Notes: generated by a model from the sequence alone, not told the origin. Positions 30,320 to 40,919 are shown, counted from the first letter of the stretch. The stretch is 46,932 nt of DNA from Acrasis kona (GCA_026419775.2 JAOPGA020000960.1:1-46932), one strand, 5' to 3'. Program-made: numbers and translations.

Positions 30320-32461
30320 TTATTGCAAATTTTCGACAAAATAATTAGCAATTCTATCCTCCATATACAACATGTCAGACTCGGATCTTGGTCGATGACG
30401 ATCGTCAGGAAGCAAAAACAAATCATAAGGTTTCCTCTCTCTGTTCAAAGCTTTTATTAATCTTGCAGTGTGTCTAAAGTGTACATTCTCATCAATCATG
30501 CCATGAACGAGCATCAATTTACCCTTCATATTTCCCACGTGCTGCATGACGCTACCATCTTTATAACCTTCTTGATTCTCTTTTGGTGTTCCCATATATC
30601 TCTCCGTGTAATGAGTGTCGTAACCATCCCAATGAGTCACAGGTGCACCTGACACTGCGACCTTAAATGTCTCCGGTGCCTTCGCCAAGGCCATCAAAGA
30701 CATGTAACCTCCGTAACTCCACCCATAAATACCAACTCTAGAAGGGTCGGTCAAACCTCGTTTAATCAAGTGCTGTATACCTTCTGCTTGATCTTGAACT
30801 TCGACATTTCCCATTCGTCTATAAATTTGTTTTTCGAAATGTAGACCTCTTCTGCTGCTTCCAGAGTTGTCCATTACAAAGAGCAAGAAACCCATGCTGC
30901 ATAGACGTTGCGCTCTCATGTTGATCGTAAACCTCCATGTGTTTTGTACTAATTGTACGTGAGGTCCTCCATACACATATACAATGGTCGGAAGAGATTT
31001 TTTAATGTGATTTGGTTTGAAGATGGCTCCATGAAGAGTGATTCCCGATTTGTTTTCGAAGGATATGAACTCTGGAGTGACCAACGGGATGGAATGTATT
31101 TTTGGATCTAATTGGTCAAAAATAGTTTTTGTAACGGCACGTTTAATGGAATGTAATGTCACTCTGGGAGGTGTGGAAATGTTGGAGAATGTATCTGTAT
31201 AGTAATCGCAGTTGTGATCCAATACAATGTTATGCCATCCAGACTCGGTCGTGATGCGGATGGGTTCGGAGTTTGTTTCGTCGAGTTGAATGCTGTAAAA
31301 GTGCTTTTCGCGAACGTCTTGTTGTGTGCTGGTAAAATAAATCACATTTGATCGAGCGTCGAGTCCACATATTTCATCGACCATCCACTCGCCGTTGGTG
31401 ATCTGTTTGATCAATGTTCCGTCGTTTTTGTAAAGGTATAGGTGTTGATATCCTGATCGTTCCGATCCCCAAACAAAATGATTCGAGTACTTTCCAACGG
31501 ATATTGTTCTGAATAAATCGTTCAAATTGATCCAAGTGTCCGATTCTTCTTTTAGAATGAGAGTCGAGCTGCCGTTGGGATCGAATTTATGTAACTCGAG
31601 CGTTTTTTGTTGACGATCTTGTACTTGTGCGGTTAAAGTTCCGTCCGGAAGCCAATTAACTCTCGCGAGGTAAATGTCTTGTTCTTGACCAAGGTCCATC
31701 CATGTTACGTCGAAGGGCTCTGTAATTGGAACAACACCTAATTTGACTATTGGATTAGCTTCTCCTGCAAATGGGTACCTGTGATCCTCTGTTTGTACAT
31801 CGTCCTTGCCTTGATGTACAATCTTGAAAATGGGTATGTGTTGCTCATCTACTTGTTCAAATGCTATCTTTTTGCTATCGGGTGACCACCAAAAGCCATC
31901 CAATCTGTTCATTTCTTCTTGTGCAAGGTAATCTGCTAAACCATTTGTTTTTCCGCTCTCAGAACATCCAGAGGTGATTTGACGGATGTCATCACCATCG
32001 ATGTCCATAACAAAAACTTCCCCACCACGGACAAAAGCAATCAACTTGCCGTCTGGTGATAATTTAGGATCTTGAGCATCTGATCCTTTATAAACATGCA
32101 TTAGTTGAGCATCGGCTCCTTTTTGGACGTAAATACCTCCGCGTAGGGGCACAATTATGGTGTCTTCCACGCTTGACCACGAGTATTGAGTAATCCCAAG
32201 CTCACTAACTCTTAGACGCTCTCTACGTAACTGTTCTTCTAAAGATAAACCTTCTTCTGAATCATTACCACTTTGTTTGATTAATAATGCGCTTGAACCA
32301 GTCTCCACTTCGAACGAATATAATTGGCGTGTAAGGGATCGATCTTCGCTCATGAGATAAGATACTCTCTTATTGTCCGGACTAAATTGAATAGAGTCTG
32401 GAAAAGACCATCCAGGGGGCCTACTGACCACATCTTCCAGCTCAATAATGTGATCTGACAT
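30320..32461 (-). CDS. Dipeptidyl peptidase, S9B family, DPP8/9-like
   Basis: A single-exon, 713-residue protein from the ATG at 32461. An N-terminal beta-propeller is followed by an alpha/beta hydrolase domain. The catalytic triad is Ser582 (GWSYGGYM), Asp657 (HGMIDENVH) and His689 (PDDRHRPR). A double-Glu motif at 182-183 (YLAQEEMNR...DGFWWSPDS), which holds the substrate N-terminus, closely follows the DPP8/DPP9 arrangement. No signal peptide or membrane anchor precedes it, so a cytosolic enzyme removing Xaa-Pro dipeptides is expected. 32462-32863, the divergent region to the next gene, is AT-rich with no clear motif. Confidence 0.95.
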   Translation of the reverse strand: MSDHIIELEDVVSRPPGWSFPDSIQFSPDNKRVSYLMSEDRSLTRQLYSFEVETGSSALLIKQSGNDSEEGLSLEEQLRRERLRVSELGITQYSWSSVEDTIIVPLRGGIYVQKGADAQLMHVYKGSDAQDPKLSPDGKLIAFVRGGEVFVMDIDGDDIRQITSGCSESGKTNGLADYLAQEEMNRLDGFWWSPDSKKIAFEQVDEQHIPIFKIVHQGKDDVQTEDHRYPFAGEANPIVKLGVVPITEPFDVTWMDLGQEQDIYLARVNWLPDGTLTAQVQDRQQKTLELHKFDPNGSSTLILKEESDTWINLNDLFRTISVGKYSNHFVWGSERSGYQHLYLYKNDGTLIKQITNGEWMVDEICGLDARSNVIYFTSTQQDVREKHFYSIQLDETNSEPIRITTESGWHNIVLDHNCDYYTDTFSNISTPPRVTLHSIKRAVTKTIFDQLDPKIHSIPLVTPEFISFENKSGITLHGAIFKPNHIKKSLPTIVYVYGGPHVQLVQNTWRFTINMRAQRLCSMGFLLFVMDNSGSSRRGLHFEKQIYRRMGNVEVQDQAEGIQHLIKRGLTDPSRVGIYGWSYGGYMSLMALAKAPETFKVAVSGAPVTHWDGYDTHYTERYMGTPKENQEGYKDGSVMQHVGNMKGKLMLVHGMIDENVHFRHTARLIKALNRERKPYDLFLLPDDRHRPRSESDMLYMEDRIANYFVENLQ

Positions 32462-32863
32462 TGTTGTAAAGCAATAAAACAAGTTGATCACAATTTAATT
32501 GAAAAGGGAACCAGCATGAACATTTTTATCTCAAACCAGATGCCTTTTATGATTAAAATATAGTTCCTCTATTTGAATTGTTTGTATTACTATGTGTGTT
32601 ACAAAACGAAACTACAATATATAAAGTAATACTCCGTTGCGTCATAATTTTTCGATAATTCACCCCGGAATAAATTTTGTTCAAATTCATACCACCATCG
32701 CCAGTAGTTTAGAATGGAACACAACCTCCTATATCTACAAACTAGGTGAAAAGAGGTATTAATAATAAAGACTTGACTTTAAGAGAAGTAGATGCCAAAT
32801 GTCCATCGGTCTGAAAAATATTTAAATAAACATGATTTTCTCCAATCTACACCAAACAAAAAC

Positions 32864-33679
32864 ATGAACAAGCTAATAATCGTACTACTCGTTGCGCTAT
32901 TGTGCCAAATATTTGCTGAAGAAATCATGATCCCAGTCTATAAGGACACAGGTTACTACTGGCAAGTTCACCCAGCACCCTACCCTGCGAACTATGGCTT
33001 CCATCAAAAGGCTGACAACTACTCCATGAAAACAATTGTTCACACAGAAAATGCCCAAATATTCTCTTCATACGATCTATCACAACTACAAGGAAAGCAT
33101 GTAATTAAAGCAGAGTTTGACATGTCCAAACTACTAACGTCAACAGACTATGGATCTCAAATCCCTAACGCAGAATATCGTTTCCCCATAACACAAGTCA
33201 GTGACTTCCCTGTCGAATCCAACAACAAACAATCGGACATTATCACATTCAATAACCTATTGGGAGTGGTCAGAGTCAGCTGCGCTACCTTGGAATCAGT
33301 GCAAGCATTGGACGTTACAAATGTAGTTAGAGCACTACTTTCTAGTCGAGAGAACAGACTGAATGTCAACATTCAAGGAGCAAGAATATTCAGACCAAAT
33401 GAAGAAGGTAGAGGAATTGAAGCCCCTTCAGAGTTCGCAATCGCAGCAAAACAAAGAAATCCATACAGTTCCTTCTTAAAGGTTTTGGTTTCTGACTCTA
33501 CATCAGCACCAGAGTCCACTCAAACTCCTGCCACCTCCAGTAGTCCTCCGTCCACTACTAAGCCCGCTGCCCAAAATGAGTCTGGTGAAAATTTGTCAAG
33601 AGAGGAACAAGCAAGCGGAGCAGGAAAAGTCATTGCTGGAGCGGTTGGAGCAGCAGCTATTGCCGCAGCTGTGCTTTAA
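32864..33679 (+). CDS. Secreted, probably GPI-anchored surface protein
   Basis: 271 residues from the ATG at 32864. A signal peptide (MNKLIIVLLVALLCQIFA) is followed by a ~190-residue beta-rich domain with a DLSQLQGKHVIKAEFDMS block and a later DVTNVVRALL block. Next comes a Ser/Thr/Pro linker (~213-245), a charged stretch, and a C-terminal small-residue hydrophobic tail (GAGKVIAGAVGAAAIAAAVL) typical of GPI-attachment signals. The two blocks recall DNRLRE/CBM96-like carbohydrate-adhesion domains, tentatively. An ATG 72 bp upstream in the same frame would bury the signal peptide, so I prefer the internal start. Confidence 0.8.
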   Translation: MNKLIIVLLVALLCQIFAEEIMIPVYKDTGYYWQVHPAPYPANYGFHQKADNYSMKTIVHTENAQIFSSYDLSQLQGKHVIKAEFDMSKLLTSTDYGSQIPNAEYRFPITQVSDFPVESNNKQSDIITFNNLLGVVRVSCATLESVQALDVTNVVRALLSSRENRLNVNIQGARIFRPNEEGRGIEAPSEFAIAAKQRNPYSSFLKVLVSDSTSAPESTQTPATSSSPPSTTKPAAQNESGENLSREEQASGAGKVIAGAVGAAAIAAAVL

Positions 33680-33762
33680 ATAAAGATCGAATTACCTGAC
33701 ATCATTGTATTACTTGTCATTGTTATATGCCCCTTATAACTCCAAAATACTCATAAAATATT

Positions 33763-34165
33763 TTAATTCATCGTGTTATGCCTGACCACCATATTATACA
33801 GCATCAAAGTTGGCCCCTCAATATGATTAGAGTAATGTTGAATGTAATATGTTCTGCTAAACATATGAGGACATTGTCTCTCTGTAAGGAATGCTGTCGA
33901 TTCCCTTAAATCTCTGCGGAACCTTCTTTCCTCTTTTTCGTAAAAGCAGTTATCCAAGCATGAAAAATAATTTCTATCTTCAATTGGTAGAAATCTTTAT
34001 AATGTATCAGCATTTATATCGCGTCTTCTTGCTCCTACACCTCCTCTTTCCTTTGTAGTATCTCCAGAAGTAGGAAGCTTTCTCAAGTTCAAAGTAAAAG
34101 AAAGTGTCAGCAACAATAGATAGATAGTAGGTAGTCTGAAATCCTGGGGAAATTAGCCACTCCAT
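33763..34165 (-). CDS. Small two-exon protein of unknown function, 118 residues
   Basis: Exons 34165-34041 and 33994-33763, joined by a 46-nt GT-AG intron, restore one open frame. It starts MEWLISPGFQTTYYLSIV, aromatic-rich for the first 40 residues, and continues RRFLPIEDRNYFSCLDNCFY to a charged region (EKEERRFRRDLRES) and a Tyr/His/Met-rich end. No signal peptide or known domain. The donor, GTGTAG, is less canonical than others here. Without splicing, the second exon's frame also runs upstream past a single TAA. The start is 86 bp from the divergent DUF1115 gene, which supports a real promoter. Confidence 0.5.
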
Positions 34166-34251
34166 GCGTTTGCATTATCTAGCAGCTATTTTTCTACTGG
34201 CACCATTTCCATGGCAGCAGTGGTATTCTTTTCGATTCAATTTTTGTAACA

Positions 34252-34662
34252 ATGTTTTGTAACATCATCAGACGGTCAGTGTCGACACTTCAGACAAAAG
34301 AGCAACATTTTTTGATAGGAATTCATTTTCACCATATTTATAGTTCGAAAAAGAAAAAGGAAATTGTCAAACAAGCCACTGATAACTCACTGTATGGTGC
34401 TGTCAGATTTGGAAGGCCTGGTAGGATTTTTATACAAGGCCCGATTGAAAGAGTTGAGGGATTTGTGAAAGTCGTAAGGAATCTGCACTGGCAACAAATG
34501 TCAGTCAGAATGAAGATCCCCATACAGAGCGGATTCAAAGAATTTGTTCAATTTGACGATGATGGGACACTCCTCGAGTATATGCGTGAATTCCACATGG
34601 AAAAATATTTCTTTGAACTGTCTGGACTTAAAGACTGGAGTGACCGTAAACAAAAACCATAA
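34252..34662 (+). CDS. Stand-alone DUF1115 (Prp3 C-terminal / RWDD2-type) domain protein
   Basis: 136 residues made almost entirely of one ferredoxin-like DUF1115 domain. IHFHHIYSSKKKKEIVKQA is the family's opening HHIYS...KR block. RFGRPGRIFIQGPIERVEGF is the GKPG.I.VEG block, and NLHWQQMSVRM the final one. In animals this domain follows an RWD domain in RWDD2 and ends spliceosomal Prp3. Here neither partner is present. The first ~17 residues (CNIIRRSVSTLQT) are basic and hydroxylated, which might be mitochondrial. Function unknown. Confidence 0.75.
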   Translation: MFCNIIRRSVSTLQTKEQHFLIGIHFHHIYSSKKKKEIVKQATDNSLYGAVRFGRPGRIFIQGPIERVEGFVKVVRNLHWQQMSVRMKIPIQSGFKEFVQFDDDGTLLEYMREFHMEKYFFELSGLKDWSDRKQKP

Positions 34663-34854
34663 CATTTTGACTCACAATTTGATTGTCTCATTCATTCTGA
34701 ATTTCAATTGGGAACCGAACTTTGTTTTGAATGTTTTTGCGACTCTACTTTCGATAATTTGACTCGCTCGAAGTCCAAAATACTTGGCCATTATTAAGAT
34801 CATATAAACCTGGTACACTAAACTAGAACACATTTCATTTTGAAGTTAATTTAT

Positions 34855-35390
34855 TTAATTTTGTTTCCGCACAAACTTTCCTTCGCCGTTAACTGACTCA
34901 AGTGTTCTCTTTAGGATTTTATAGAATGGTTCGTCCAGGAATGTTTGATCAACGTCATATCTCTGCTTTATCGCATTCGCCTTCTCTATTGTGTACCGGT
35001 TATTTGGCTTCTCAATCATACTGTCCATAAATCCAATGCCTTCGTCAATAGAAATTTGTTCGCTGTTTTCAAATTGAACGTCTTCTTCACCCTATGCGTT
35101 TAGAGAAAATAAAAAAGTAAAACATACTAATTGATTCTGCTCATAATTATCCTCATTGTCGTATGTTGTATTGTGTATTGATACGATTGAGTTGTTTAAC
35201 CTTTGTGTGGCCTCCGTATATTCCTTGTCATAGTCTTGGCCCAGGGACGCACGATTATTAAAATCTAAATGTCACAGCAATGTTGAATATTCACCATACA
35301 TTTGCTTTGTGGTTTCCAGTTTTTTTCAGACCCAAAGCTCGCCCCCAATGATCCGTCAGAATTCCACGATTGATTCATTGTGTTGTTCAT
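34855..35390 (-). CDS. Small three-exon protein of unknown function, 154 residues
   Basis: Exons 35390-35300, 35264-35128 and 35091-34855 join through 35- and 36-nt GT-AG introns to a single 154-residue frame ending TAA. The N-terminal 75 residues are polar and Asn/Ser/Gln-rich, the middle is acidic (GEEDVQFENSEQISIDEG), and the last 50 residues are a charged helix (YTIEKANAIKQRYDVDQTFL, then FYKILKRTLESV). No single exon is long enough to stand out. Continuity of frame across two introns of the size usual here is the support. I recognise no family. Its start lies ~100-160 bp from divergent FANCL. Confidence 0.6.
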
Positions 35391-35488
35391 TTTGTGGAAT
35401 CATTGTAAAGCATGTCAAGTTCTGACTTCCTCCCATTGTGCGTCCCACGCAACAAGGAGTTGACACGCTTTCATGGATACATAACACT

Positions 35489-36622
35489 ATGGGTATTCTG
35501 TACATAAAAACATAGTTCTAAATAGAATAGAATCAACAATACGCCTGCGAAGTGGATTTCAATTTTCAGGAGAAAGATGGCGACAAACCCACCACAAAAA
35601 TAAGGTTGGACCCCGAATTACAGAGATTGTTATCAACCAAACAAATACAACATCAATATAATTCCACGAATCAACAGTCGACATATCAAGATTTACTTGT
35701 ACAGCGCCTTTCTCAGTGTAAAAATTATAATTCATTTTTTTCGGAGCTCAAGGACGTTCTCGAAAAAATATTAAAAGTACAGCACACACACAAACAGCCC
35801 ACTGTACAAGACGACCTTGCATCAACCGAATACTATAAGCAAATCATGTCCGATCTCGATGAAATTGGATGGGACAAAGTTTCTGACCTAAATACTGACC
35901 TTTCTAGTATTAGTGTTTCCATTAAAGACATTGCAGGCAGGGAACACATCATCAAGGTCGACGTTTCCAAAAACAACGAATACACTTGTACCGCCCAACT
36001 TCCAATACAAGCAGAACTCAAAACCAAAAACAATGAAAGAATTACACTAAAAAAAATCAAGATCGAATACGAACATGTTTTACATTCTTTGCAGGACTTT
36101 TTATCGACAGTGGAGGATTTGGATCAAAACACTTGGGTGTTGGATCCAGAGAATCCTACATTTGCACATTGCATGAGAAGGATAGGTATCGGAAATCATT
36201 CTTCCATTCAAATTGAAATTGACCCGAAACAACCAAAGGCTCCACCAGAGGTAAGGTTCCTAGGAGCTGATTCCATCATCACTCCTATTCGAGATGCTTA
36301 CAATCAAAACCATCACGAATGGGTCATTGACTCATCTTTGAGATTGAACCTCGAAAGGACCATGAAGATTACGTTCCCTCGGAGAAGAACGGTAACTCAA
36401 AATGACGATGATATGAGCGAAAAATGTAGTATTTGTTATTCGTATAGAATGGAAGGAAAGGTACCCGATAAAGTTTGTGACACGTGTTGTCAACCGTTTC
36501 ATAGTATGTGTTTGGTTGAGTGGCTTAGATCTATACCAAAATCTCATACTTCATTTGATACAATATCCGGGACTTGTCCATACTGCTCTTCTGCCATTAG
36601 TGCGAAAGTTTATAATAAATGA
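35489..36622 (+). CDS. FANCL: FANCL, Fanconi anaemia E3 ubiquitin ligase
   Basis: The open frame from ~35553 encodes ~357 residues (human 375). The C-terminal RING/PHD-like domain CSICYSYRMEG...CDTCCQPFHSMCLVEWL...GTCPYC has the FANCL C4HC3 spacing, including the characteristic CQPFHSMCL.EWL core. Upstream, FLSTVEDLDQNTWVLDP and ITFPRRR match the double-RWD region. FANCL mono-ubiquitinates FANCD2/FANCI in interstrand-crosslink repair. No ATG lies in frame before the conserved part. A 4-nt first exon (ATGG, 35489-35492) plus a 60-nt intron ending at 35552 would supply one in frame (M-V-D-F-N-F), but this is a guess; a non-ATG start or longer 5' exon is possible. Confidence 0.88.
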
Positions 36623-36882
36623 AGATTTTGTAAAAGTATTTTATTTTAGTCTTGTTCTTTGTTTGGGGTTCCTTCTGTGGTCTCCTGCATTCAAGTTTGT
36701 TGTTTCTGTCCTTTTTATTAGTTTCCTACTCAACACCGAACGTAAATTATCCAAATGTGCCAGTGTATTGTCTGCCTCCATATTAATAACTCTGATTTCA
36801 CAACGGTGATGAGTTGATAGGAACGCTCTATTCAGATTTCATTTCTTCAACTNCACGTTGAGACAGATTACAATACACACAA

Positions 36883-38173
36883 ATGCCATTGATCAACGAA
36901 CCAGTCCAAGTGGTGGAGTGCTACCCTTTTGAGGACATACCATCGAATTATATAGCATTTTCAGGAGAAAACACGCTTTCAGTTCACCGTTATGAAATTA
37001 AAAAGAACGATAACGGAGAAGTATCATGGTATATTCGTCGAATCATGTGCGCAGGGCTAATACTTTTGTAGCATTTTCCTTGGCGGTGAAGATCCAGAAT
37101 CAGAAATTTACAAGAATAACAAAGTCGTGGTTAGCACAGGCCAAAGCTACATAACAGCAATATCTTTTGCGCCACTTGATTCCACGCAAAAGCACCTGAC
37201 GTATTTTATAACTTTACCGACTTCTCACCATGTTTAGTTTATGTACAGTTAATAGCGACAGAAGTCTTAACATTTATCAATCATTAGGAGAATCATTAAA
37301 AGATTTTGAACTAAAATTGACGCTATTCGAACAACACAGTTCTGACATCAATGATGCAACCTTTATTTACGACAGACCTGAAGACCTAAAAATAGCAAGT
37401 GGAGGAGGTATGATGATCTACTTTTTTACTTTGCTCAATCTATAGATGACCGTTACCTTCGCATCACATCATTAGTCAACCAGACTCTTTTAAAGGAACG
37501 CTTATTCCAATCAAGCATCACATCATTAGACTCTTTCGGAACAACATTACTCGTCGCTGAACAAAATGGAAGCCTTCACATATTCAATACACAGGACGAC
37601 CTTTATACCCAAACAACAATAAAACTAAGCATTGGTGCCAACGTTCCAAGCTTGACATCATCAGATCCAACACAAAGCGACGACGAAATGTCCACCAACG
37701 AAGAAGAAGACACAAGCGATAGGTTCGCGGTTGGGAAGCCAAAACGCACCCCTCACAACGTGTCACCCCTGATGGACGCCTCCATTCATCCTTTATATCA
37801 AAACATTATAGGCTGTGTGTCCGGAGATCATTACTTTATTTATGACATGGGTAACCCGAAACTACCTCTTGACCACGGCGTCGCACACATTTCAGGTGCA
37901 AAGTACTTTAGATGGGCCCCAACTTTAGACATGACCTTTGCCACAGGAAGCAGTTATGATGTAGTCAAAATTTGGAAGGTCAAGGAAGGCCAAAGAGCTA
38001 CTGTAATGCAAACTCACAAGCAAGATTATAGGATCGGAGGAATGTCGTGGACCAACTATGAAACGCATGCCAACTTGCAGCAATTAAACAAGAACGAAAT
38101 TCAAGTCGGAGAGGAAGCGAAATATTGTGTTGTTGGTGGGGACAGAAAAATTCACTTGTATGTTACACATTAA
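36883..38173 (+). CDS. NUP37: Nucleoporin Nup37, WD40 protein
   Basis: Four exons (36883-37028, 37072-37200, 37238-37407, 37446-38173) with introns of 43, 37 and 38 nt yield 390 residues (human 326). VQVVECYPFEDIPSNYIAF matches the human VHVVEFNPFE...NLIAY opening. CTVNSDRSLNIYQ, IASGGDDRYLRI and YFRWAPTLDMTFATG align with successive propeller blades. The end GGMSW...YCVVGGDRKIHLYVTH matches SGLSW...CVIGGDHKLLFWVTE. An acidic, Ser/Thr-rich insertion of ~45 residues lies near 240-285. Nup37 is a peripheral seven-blade propeller of the Y-complex. An alternative first intron of 25 nt (37047-37071) is also in frame. Confidence 0.87.
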
Positions 38174-38214
38174 AGTTTTACTTTTTTAAAATTGTTGGTT
38201 TTTGATAAGCAGGT

Positions 38215-38965
38215 TTATTTTTTGAAAAACAATGATAATCTTTTAAATGCCTCACTAATCCTTTTGTTCTTTAATGTGTCAGATGATTTGTGTTTTTGTT
38301 TTCCATTGAGTTCAGGTTCAGCATGTTGCTTGTGCACATCTTCTATTTCGTTAATGATTGACACAAAAGCACAAAAAACTGTCTCGTCATCCTTTACCTC
38401 AAAGTGTGGTACTGTATAATTGTCGTCCATAAAGTTGGACATGGCATCAATGATTTCTTTATTGTCGAATGCATTTTCATGACTCAATTCTGAGTTGGTT
38501 CCAACTATTATGAGAGGAATTCTGGTGCTGGGAAAGTTTTTGTATAGCAATGGTTTCAATTTTATCAGTTCTTGAAAGCTTGTCACACTTGTTAAATCAT
38601 AAACAAAAATGAACCCTTCGCTTTCCCTGATGTGATGAGGTAACTGCAGTGAATTGGAAGAAATCTCTGTCAGACTAACCGCCTTCGTTATAACCTTCGT
38701 AAAATATGTGACGGAGTCGGTTGATTCATTAACTCTAGGTTTTAACTCAATGTTGTTTGTTCTACCTGTTGGGTAAGATCATGTTTAAGGTTTTTACATA
38801 CTGTATTTCTCTATTAGCTTGGATTTTCCTATGAAGGTTTAATTAGAATGCTACATTTGAAGTACCTGAATGAGGTGCACCAACGACTAGTATCTTGGTG
38901 TAGTTTGTGTTGACATCCAAGGTTGCAACACTCTTCCTCTTGTTTGACATATTGTCATTTGACAT
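38215..38965 (-). CDS. Divergent Ras-like small GTPase
   Basis: Exons 38965-38866, 38828-38802 (27 nt) and 38765-38215, with 37- and 36-nt introns, encode 225 residues. P-loop GAPHSGKS is at 29-36, and FIFVYDLTSVTSFQEL is the Ras-family beta4/alpha3 region. The switch-II DxxG is missing (SLTEISSNS in its place). The guanine motif NKxD has become TNSE in LIIVGTNSEL. The C-terminal 45 residues are basic (KQKHKSSDTLKNKRISEAFKRLSLFFKK) without a CaaX box, and could bind acidic membranes. GTP hydrolysis and guanine specificity are doubtful. Part of the last exon (38292-38388) has an exact copy at 40920-41016. Confidence 0.75.
38292..38388. repeat. 97-bp segment of the Ras-like gene duplicated at 40920-41016 (source)
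   Basis: Identical base for base to 40920-41016, same orientation, offset 2628 bp. It lies inside the coding region for the C-terminal part of the GTPase, so this is taken as the parent copy. Confidence 0.95.
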
Positions 38966-39797
38966 GTAAACTTCAAACAATAAATAGATGAACTTGATTG
39001 GACCATTCCGAAGGCCGAAGTCCTATTAAATAGTGGCCTCTTCTTCAACAATTAAATCATACTAAACGTGTAAATAAATGATAAAATAGACATGAAGGAT
39101 GGAGTTGACTACCTGCAGAGGTCCACTTTTAGGGTATGTTTTTGGTGTTAACGTAAATTCAACCATGTCATGCCACTATCCACACATCACGGTACACACA
39201 ATAGCACGGCTCATTCCCGTAATAATTAAATATCAGGCTCATTCCCTAGATATAGTAGTATCCGATCTGGAGATGTTGTGAAAAGTCTGATAGTTTGGAA
39301 CTAATCCATCATTGGAATCCATAAACACTATCGAAATTGTGTGTACAACTTCACTCACAATCATATCAAGATTTACGAACGGCACCTACATTCTTCAAAA
39401 GTATGCGCAAATGGAATCAATACTTTGTTTTCCATATTGTATTTGGGCGTTGGCCTTCGCCTCATTTTATCATTAATTTAAACTCACATGTTGGTGACTT
39501 TATCATTATCATTTCATTTCTTGACAAGATCAACTTTCTCTCTTGGGCATCACCGACCTTCGGCCGGCTCATTCGGTCCACATCACATTTATTTCACATG
39601 TTGAAGAACTCACATTACATTCTCACATGTTAACCACAATAAATCATTTTTTTACGATGAAATCATGGAAATATCTTTATCGTGTTTGTAATTTTTATCT
39701 CCATCAGCGTTCCGACAAGGAATCGACTCGATCAACGCCGGGATGTACTCTGTAATCAAATCAGAATCTTTTAAATCTTATACTTCACAAAAAAACC
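38966..39797. other. Stretch without a supported gene
   Basis: Short open frames on both strands lack protein-like composition or motifs. A GC-rich patch around 39550-39575 (CCGACCTTCGGCCGG) can form a small hairpin. Nothing else stands out. Confidence 0.4.
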
Positions 39798-40001
39798 ATG
39801 TCTGACACCATTGACGCACCTTTAATCATCACACAGGAGATCCCTTACACCTCAAATGACCAGAAAACACCAAAGAAGAGGAAGTTCAGCAAGCCTGATT
39901 GGGATTAAATCTTAGAAGATCAGTACTTAGCATGGGTCAATAACAAAGGAATAGAGACTGCAATTGACATCGAAGCCGAACTTGATAGTGATGAATATTA
40001 A
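39798..40001 (+). pseudogene. Small gene with one in-frame TAA
   Basis: An ATG frame encodes 36 residues with an SV40-type basic signal (PKKRKF), stops at TAA (39906-39908), then continues in the same frame for 30 protein-like residues (ILEDQYLAWVNNKGIETAI) to a second TAA at 39999. A single C-to-T change of CAA (Gln) would explain the first stop. TAA ends many genes in this window, so it is read as a stop, not recoded. No family recognised; association with the adjacent LINE remnant is possible. Confidence 0.45.
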
Positions 40002-40139
40002 TATATAAATTCACGAGTTTCCTACAATAACGCGAACGAAGTGAGCGATGGTTGTGAGACTTGTGGTGAAGAGAGTGTTGGACTTTGTCGGAGCGGTAGC
40101 GACTAGTGAAGTGAACTCTTAAGCCGAGCTCGTCATAAG

Positions 40140-40884
40140 AAAAACTCCGAGTGTGCGACAATCAGCTTCTCTCGGCCATTATTTCAGAGAGGAATCGACT
40201 CGCAAGCTGCGAGTTCATTTATGTTCAGGCCCACGCCAATATTCCTGGAAATGAAGCAGCGGATGAGTTTGCAAAGCTGGGACTTAATAACCACTACATT
40301 AACGACATTAGTCCCTCATCCTCACTTCTTTTTGACTTGCTTGCAAAGGTGAAGTTCCACACTCCTCTGTTCGTAGTACTGTTTCCGACTACCTTCTGTC
40401 TCCCCAACACTGTCGAAGAATATCGAGTACTTCTCATGCTCCTCGATGATCTAACACCATCTCCAACTCCTCTGACTACAAATATAATATTCTCCACGAT
40501 GAGTATAATATCAAAGCCAGCGTAGACACCAACCTCTTGTCGCGACCCAAACAGATCTTCCTTCTTCGTCTCCGTTCCAATCAACTCTGTACCCTCTCTA
40601 AAATGCAGTATTGGGACAACAATAATCAAATAATCAACACCAAATGCCCGAGGTGTTGTTTGCAACATGAGGACCAATCCCATGTTCTTCTAAATTGTCG
40701 CAGAAACTTGCCATACACATATGATTCAATGCGATCAATTAATAAACTGATTCGCAGCAATTTGCTGCCAGGTTCACTTATAAAGGGCTCATTTAAATTC
40801 TGGGGTCTTCCATTTACATTGTACCAGAGTGGTTTTGATTTTGACGAACATCCTATGACAAGCGTAAAGCTACTATTTATGTAG
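40140..40884 (+). mobile_element. Remnant of a LINE-type (non-LTR) retrotransposon: RNase H plus zinc knuckle
   Basis: The first frame (40151-40525) contains YVQAHANIPGNEAADEFAKLG, the end of a type I RNase H domain (consensus H..I.GNE.AD..A). After a frame break, a second frame (from ~40480 to 40884) holds CPRCCLQHEDQSHVLLNC, the C-x2-C...H...C knuckle that follows RNase H in many non-LTR elements. No reverse transcriptase or endonuclease is present and the piece is frame-disrupted, so this is a 3' (5'-truncated) inactive copy. The exact 97-bp Ras-gene copy begins 35 bp after its end. Confidence 0.75.
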
Positions 40885-40919
40885 TCTACTTGGTTACACT
40901 AGTATGGATGTAGTTAAGA

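Noticed and set aside
39937-40161. 74-residue minus-strand Arg/Ser/His-rich frame
   Set aside because: Lies over the broken gene and the LINE 5' edge; composition follows local GC-rich sequence, no motif.
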